Source: CAYRFE01 sp964539615
GTDB lineage: Bacteria > Macinerneyibacteriota > Macinerneyibacteria > Macinerneyibacteriales > CAYRFE01
Assembly (NCBI GenBank): GCA_964539615.1
Contig: CAZIJP010000029.1
Coordinates: 1 to 24,378, forward strand
Direction of reading: 5' to 3'
DNA: 24,378 nt
Position numbers and translations under genes: made by a program. The notes beneath the pieces were generated by a model. It did not search any database. It saw only the letters and a program-made list of their open reading frames with translations, and was not told where the DNA came from. How positions within the stretch are numbered: the stretch's first letter is position 1; every line of letters begins with the position of its first letter. Below, one piece after another: positions 22,190 to 24,378 of the stretch.

Positions 22190-24378
22190 ATGCGTTGTTT
22201 GCTTATTATTGTAATGATCCTGTCTTTCACTCTTGCCGTATCCGCTACACCGTCCGCAAAAAAATGGACGATCCTTATCTATCTCGATGCCGACAACAAC
22301 CTTGAATCCGACGGTATCGATGATATCAATGAAATGGAACAGGTCGGCTCTAATGCCGATGTGAACATCATCGTTCAAATGGACCGTATCACGGGTTACG
22401 ACTCATCAAACGATAACTGGACCGATACACGGCGGTTTTACGTCACAAAAGATTCAGATACTTCTACGATCTCATCCACAAGGCTAGATGCAGGTTCTCC
22501 TCTCGGCGAGCTGAACATGGGCGCCGAAGCCACACTTCAGGATTTTTTAACATGGGGCATGACCAACTACCCTGCCGAACATGTCATGGTGGTCTTATGG
22601 AATCACGGCGGGGGATGGCGGCAGAAATCGGGCAAGCCGATCACGACCGTTACAAAAGGCGTCTGCTGGGATGATACCAACAATGATTACCTCACCATGT
22701 CGGAAGTAAATCTGGCCGTTAATACGGTAACCACAAATTTAGGTAGACCTATCACCATCTTCGGATTCGATGCTTGCGTCATGGCGCTCGTTGAAGTGGC
22801 ATATATGGTAAAAGGTCCCGATGCATACCCCACCCAAGCCTTGATCTTCTCTCAAGCGAACGAACCCGGCTCAGGCTGGGCGTATGATGCCTTTTTACCG
22901 TCATTCACGACCACCCCCGACGCTGCTGTGCTTACGTTAGGCCAAAGCGTTGTAGATACATATTATGATGAATACACCATGGACAGCACGACACTCTCGC
23001 TTGCCGATATGACCAAACTGCCTGCATTGATAACGGCATTGGGTTCTTTCGCCGATATCAACGATCACTGGTCGGTCATCAACGAAGCGGTCGGGCTTGC
23101 AGGCGTTCACAACGGCAGCTACCGTGACCTGATACAATTTGCCGATCATTGCCGCCAGAACATGACAGGATTATCGCAAACGGCAGCGAACGATTTGTAT
23201 AATGCTGCTGAAGATTTTATTGTATATGCCATGAATACCGGCTCATTTGATACAGCAAAAGGCGTCAATATCTATTTTCCGTCATCATCATCCGACGGTG
23301 AATACAGTGATTATACAGCTGCAAACACCTATATGCTCAATGCGGTACCGTGGAAGACATTCCTGGAAAATTTTTACGCAAGCGATAAAACGCCGCCTGT
23401 CGCACCTGATACGATCACGGCATTGAAACAACCTGATGATTCTACCATAGTCACATGGAACAGCGTTTCCGGCGCGACAGGGTATCAGCTCAAACGGCAA
23501 CTGGTATCATCGACCTTGTTCTCGGATACATTTGAGGCAGGCACTTCACAGTGGTCGACCTTATCCGATTCAGGGTACAGCGCATTCACACTGACCACGA
23601 CTGAATCATATTCTACATCGCATTCGATGTTCTCGTCTTCAGGCAATAATTTGAAAATAGGCATGCGATCACAAGCGATCGTGCTCCCTTCCGATTCAAA
23701 CAGTTATGAATTATCATTTTACTCAAACTATAATATCGAAGCCGGATATGACTATTTGTATCTTGAGGTAGACGACGGATCAACACGTACCAATATCCTG
23801 AGCCTGAGCTCGACCTCAACAGGTTGGCAACATTTTACTTTCGATATTTCTGCGTATAAAGGTAAAACAGTAACCCTGATCTTCCGGTATGTCACCGACA
23901 GCGATGTGGCCAACCCCGGCGTTTATATTGATGACGTGAAGATCATCGCATGCACGACCGTTTTGTATGACAACGGCTCATCCGTTTCAAAGACATTCAC
24001 CGAAGATCTTATCGGTAATTATTATTTCTCGGTACGAGCATATGATGCGTCACATAACTACAGCCCGTACAGCCCTGCCACAATCATTTCCGAATCGGGC
24101 ATCCCTTATAATACGGTAGTGCTCAAACAAAATTTCCCGAACCCGATGAATCCTACAACCGAGATACAATTCGGCATAGCGACGACCGGCAAGGTAACGC
24201 TCGCAATATATGACAGCATCGGACGTAAGATCAAAGTTCTGTACGACGGTGTAGCGACCGGCGGTTTTCATTCAGTCTACTGGGACGGAAAAGACTCACA
24301 CGGCCGACAGATGCCGAGCGGCGTTTATTATTATTCTGTCACTTCACCTGTAGGTAAATCGACCAAAAAATTGATCCT
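22190..24378 (+). CDS. Exported clostripain-family (C11) cysteine protease, multidomain, cut at the 3' edge
   Basis: An open frame of 729 codons running off the window. The signal peptide is MRCLLIIVMILSFTLAVSA. The C11 catalytic domain (about residues 25-390) has His139 in VVLWNHGGGW and Cys196 in GFDACVMALVEVAY, the clan CD His/Cys pair, plus EPGSGWAYDAFL. A fibronectin type III-like domain starts at about 400 (PDTITALKQ...TWNSVSGATGYQL). Within it a MAM/adhesin-like beta-sandwich (about 440-585, from SDTFEAGTSQWST to YIDDVKI) is inserted before the frame returns to YYFSVRAYDASHNYSPYS. From about 642 a FlgD-like/type IX-sorting-like tail follows (KQNFPNPMNPTTEIQF...GRKIKVL...YYYSVTSPVGKSTKKLI). 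That tail looks almost complete, so the stop is probably just outside. AAGGAGGA at 22178-22185 sets the ATG. Confidence 0.92.
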   Translation, partial: MRCLLIIVMILSFTLAVSATPSAKKWTILIYLDADNNLESDGIDDINEMEQVGSNADVNIIVQMDRITGYDSSNDNWTDTRRFYVTKDSDTSTISSTRLDAGSPLGELNMGAEATLQDFLTWGMTNYPAEHVMVVLWNHGGGWRQKSGKPITTVTKGVCWDDTNNDYLTMSEVNLAVNTVTTNLGRPITIFGFDACVMALVEVAYMVKGPDAYPTQALIFSQANEPGSGWAYDAFLPSFTTTPDAAVLTLGQSVVDTYYDEYTMDSTTLSLADMTKLPALITALGSFADINDHWSVINEAVGLAGVHNGSYRDLIQFADHCRQNMTGLSQTAANDLYNAAEDFIVYAMNTGSFDTAKGVNIYFPSSSSDGEYSDYTAANTYMLNAVPWKTFLENFYASDKTPPVAPDTITALKQPDDSTIVTWNSVSGATGYQLKRQLVSSTLFSDTFEAGTSQWSTLSDSGYSAFTLTTTESYSTSHSMFSSSGNNLKIGMRSQAIVLPSDSNSYELSFYSNYNIEAGYDYLYLEVDDGSTRTNILSLSSTSTGWQHFTFDISAYKGKTVTLIFRYVTDSDVANPGVYIDDVKIIACTTVLYDNGSSVSKTFTEDLIGNYYFSVRAYDASHNYSPYSPATIISESGIPYNTVVLKQNFPNPMNPTTEIQFGIATTGKVTLAIYDSIGRKIKVLYDGVATGGFHSVYWDGKDSHGRQMPSGVYYYSVTSPVGKSTKKLI

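Noticed and set aside
22148..22378. Minus-strand open frame of 76 codons opposite the protease start
   Set aside because: It lies antisense to the signal peptide and catalytic domain of the C11 protease, whose frame is strongly supported; no ribosome binding site or recognisable motif.
1..24378. Search for CRISPR arrays, tRNAs, insertion sequences, phage or defence genes
   Set aside because: No regularly spaced repeats, cloverleaf-like sequences, transposase or integrase motifs, or toxin-antitoxin pairs were seen. The STAND-like ATPase lacks effector or repeat domains, so I do not call it a defence gene.

Overview
The window is about 24.4 kb of moderate-GC bacterial chromosome, densely coding, with strong AAGGAGG-type ribosome binding sites, sigma70-like promoters and intrinsic terminators. 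I see no tRNA, rRNA, insertion sequence, phage gene or CRISPR array. Exported proteins with signal peptides, a lipoprotein, a periplasmic-type cyclophilin, and a clostripain-type protease ending in a FlgD-like/sorting-type C-terminal domain suggest a Gram-negative-type cell envelope. A class III (oxygen-sensitive) ribonucleotide reductase and the MEP isoprenoid pathway point to an anaerobe or facultative anaerobe. Several proteins (the 'asparagine synthetase B'-labelled family, the coiled-coil lipoprotein, the ConA-like exported protein, the FlgD-like tail) resemble what I know from the Bacteroidota/FCB group. The yicC-remA-gmk-rpoZ block is more typical of Firmicutes, Spirochaetes and related groups. 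An FCB-adjacent or spirochaete-adjacent uncultured lineage is my inference; the phylum cannot be fixed from this window.

Layout, left to right. (1) 1-29: the first codons of a gene running off the left edge on the minus strand, with its own promoter. (2) 321-5929, plus strand: an SPFH/prohibitin membrane protein, a type II dehydroquinase with altered active-site residues, a four-helix membrane protein and a coiled-coil lipoprotein. After a hairpin come cysS and an exported protein of the family usually mislabelled 'asparagine synthetase B'. The cysS terminator lies inside the reading frame of that last gene. (3) 6001-6669, plus strand: a secreted ConA-like protein with its own promoter and terminator. 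(4) 6705-7934, minus strand: a CNNM/CBS/CorC membrane protein.

(5) 8022-18871, minus strand: a long run of closely spaced or overlapping genes. In transcription order they are a degenerate histidine-kinase-like sensor, a small coupled membrane protein, yicC, remA, gmk, rpoZ, dxr, rseP, ispG, an AAA+/STAND-like ATPase, a periplasmic cyclophilin and a degenerate methyltransferase-like protein. It combines RNA turnover, GMP phosphorylation, the RNA polymerase omega subunit, two MEP-pathway enzymes and site-2 proteolysis. (6) 19097-21827, minus strand: nrdD-nrdG behind a probable NrdR operator with two half-matching boxes exactly 31 bp apart. (7) 22190-end, plus strand: a large exported C11 (clostripain) protease, cut by the window edge near its C-terminus.

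I found no defence island or complete new multigene machine. The best leads are the pseudokinase-like sensor with its coupled membrane partner, the dehydroquinase with missing catalytic residues inside a membrane-protein operon, the ATPase translationally wired between ispG and a cyclophilin, the terminator inside a coding frame, and a possibly leaderless yicC transcript.
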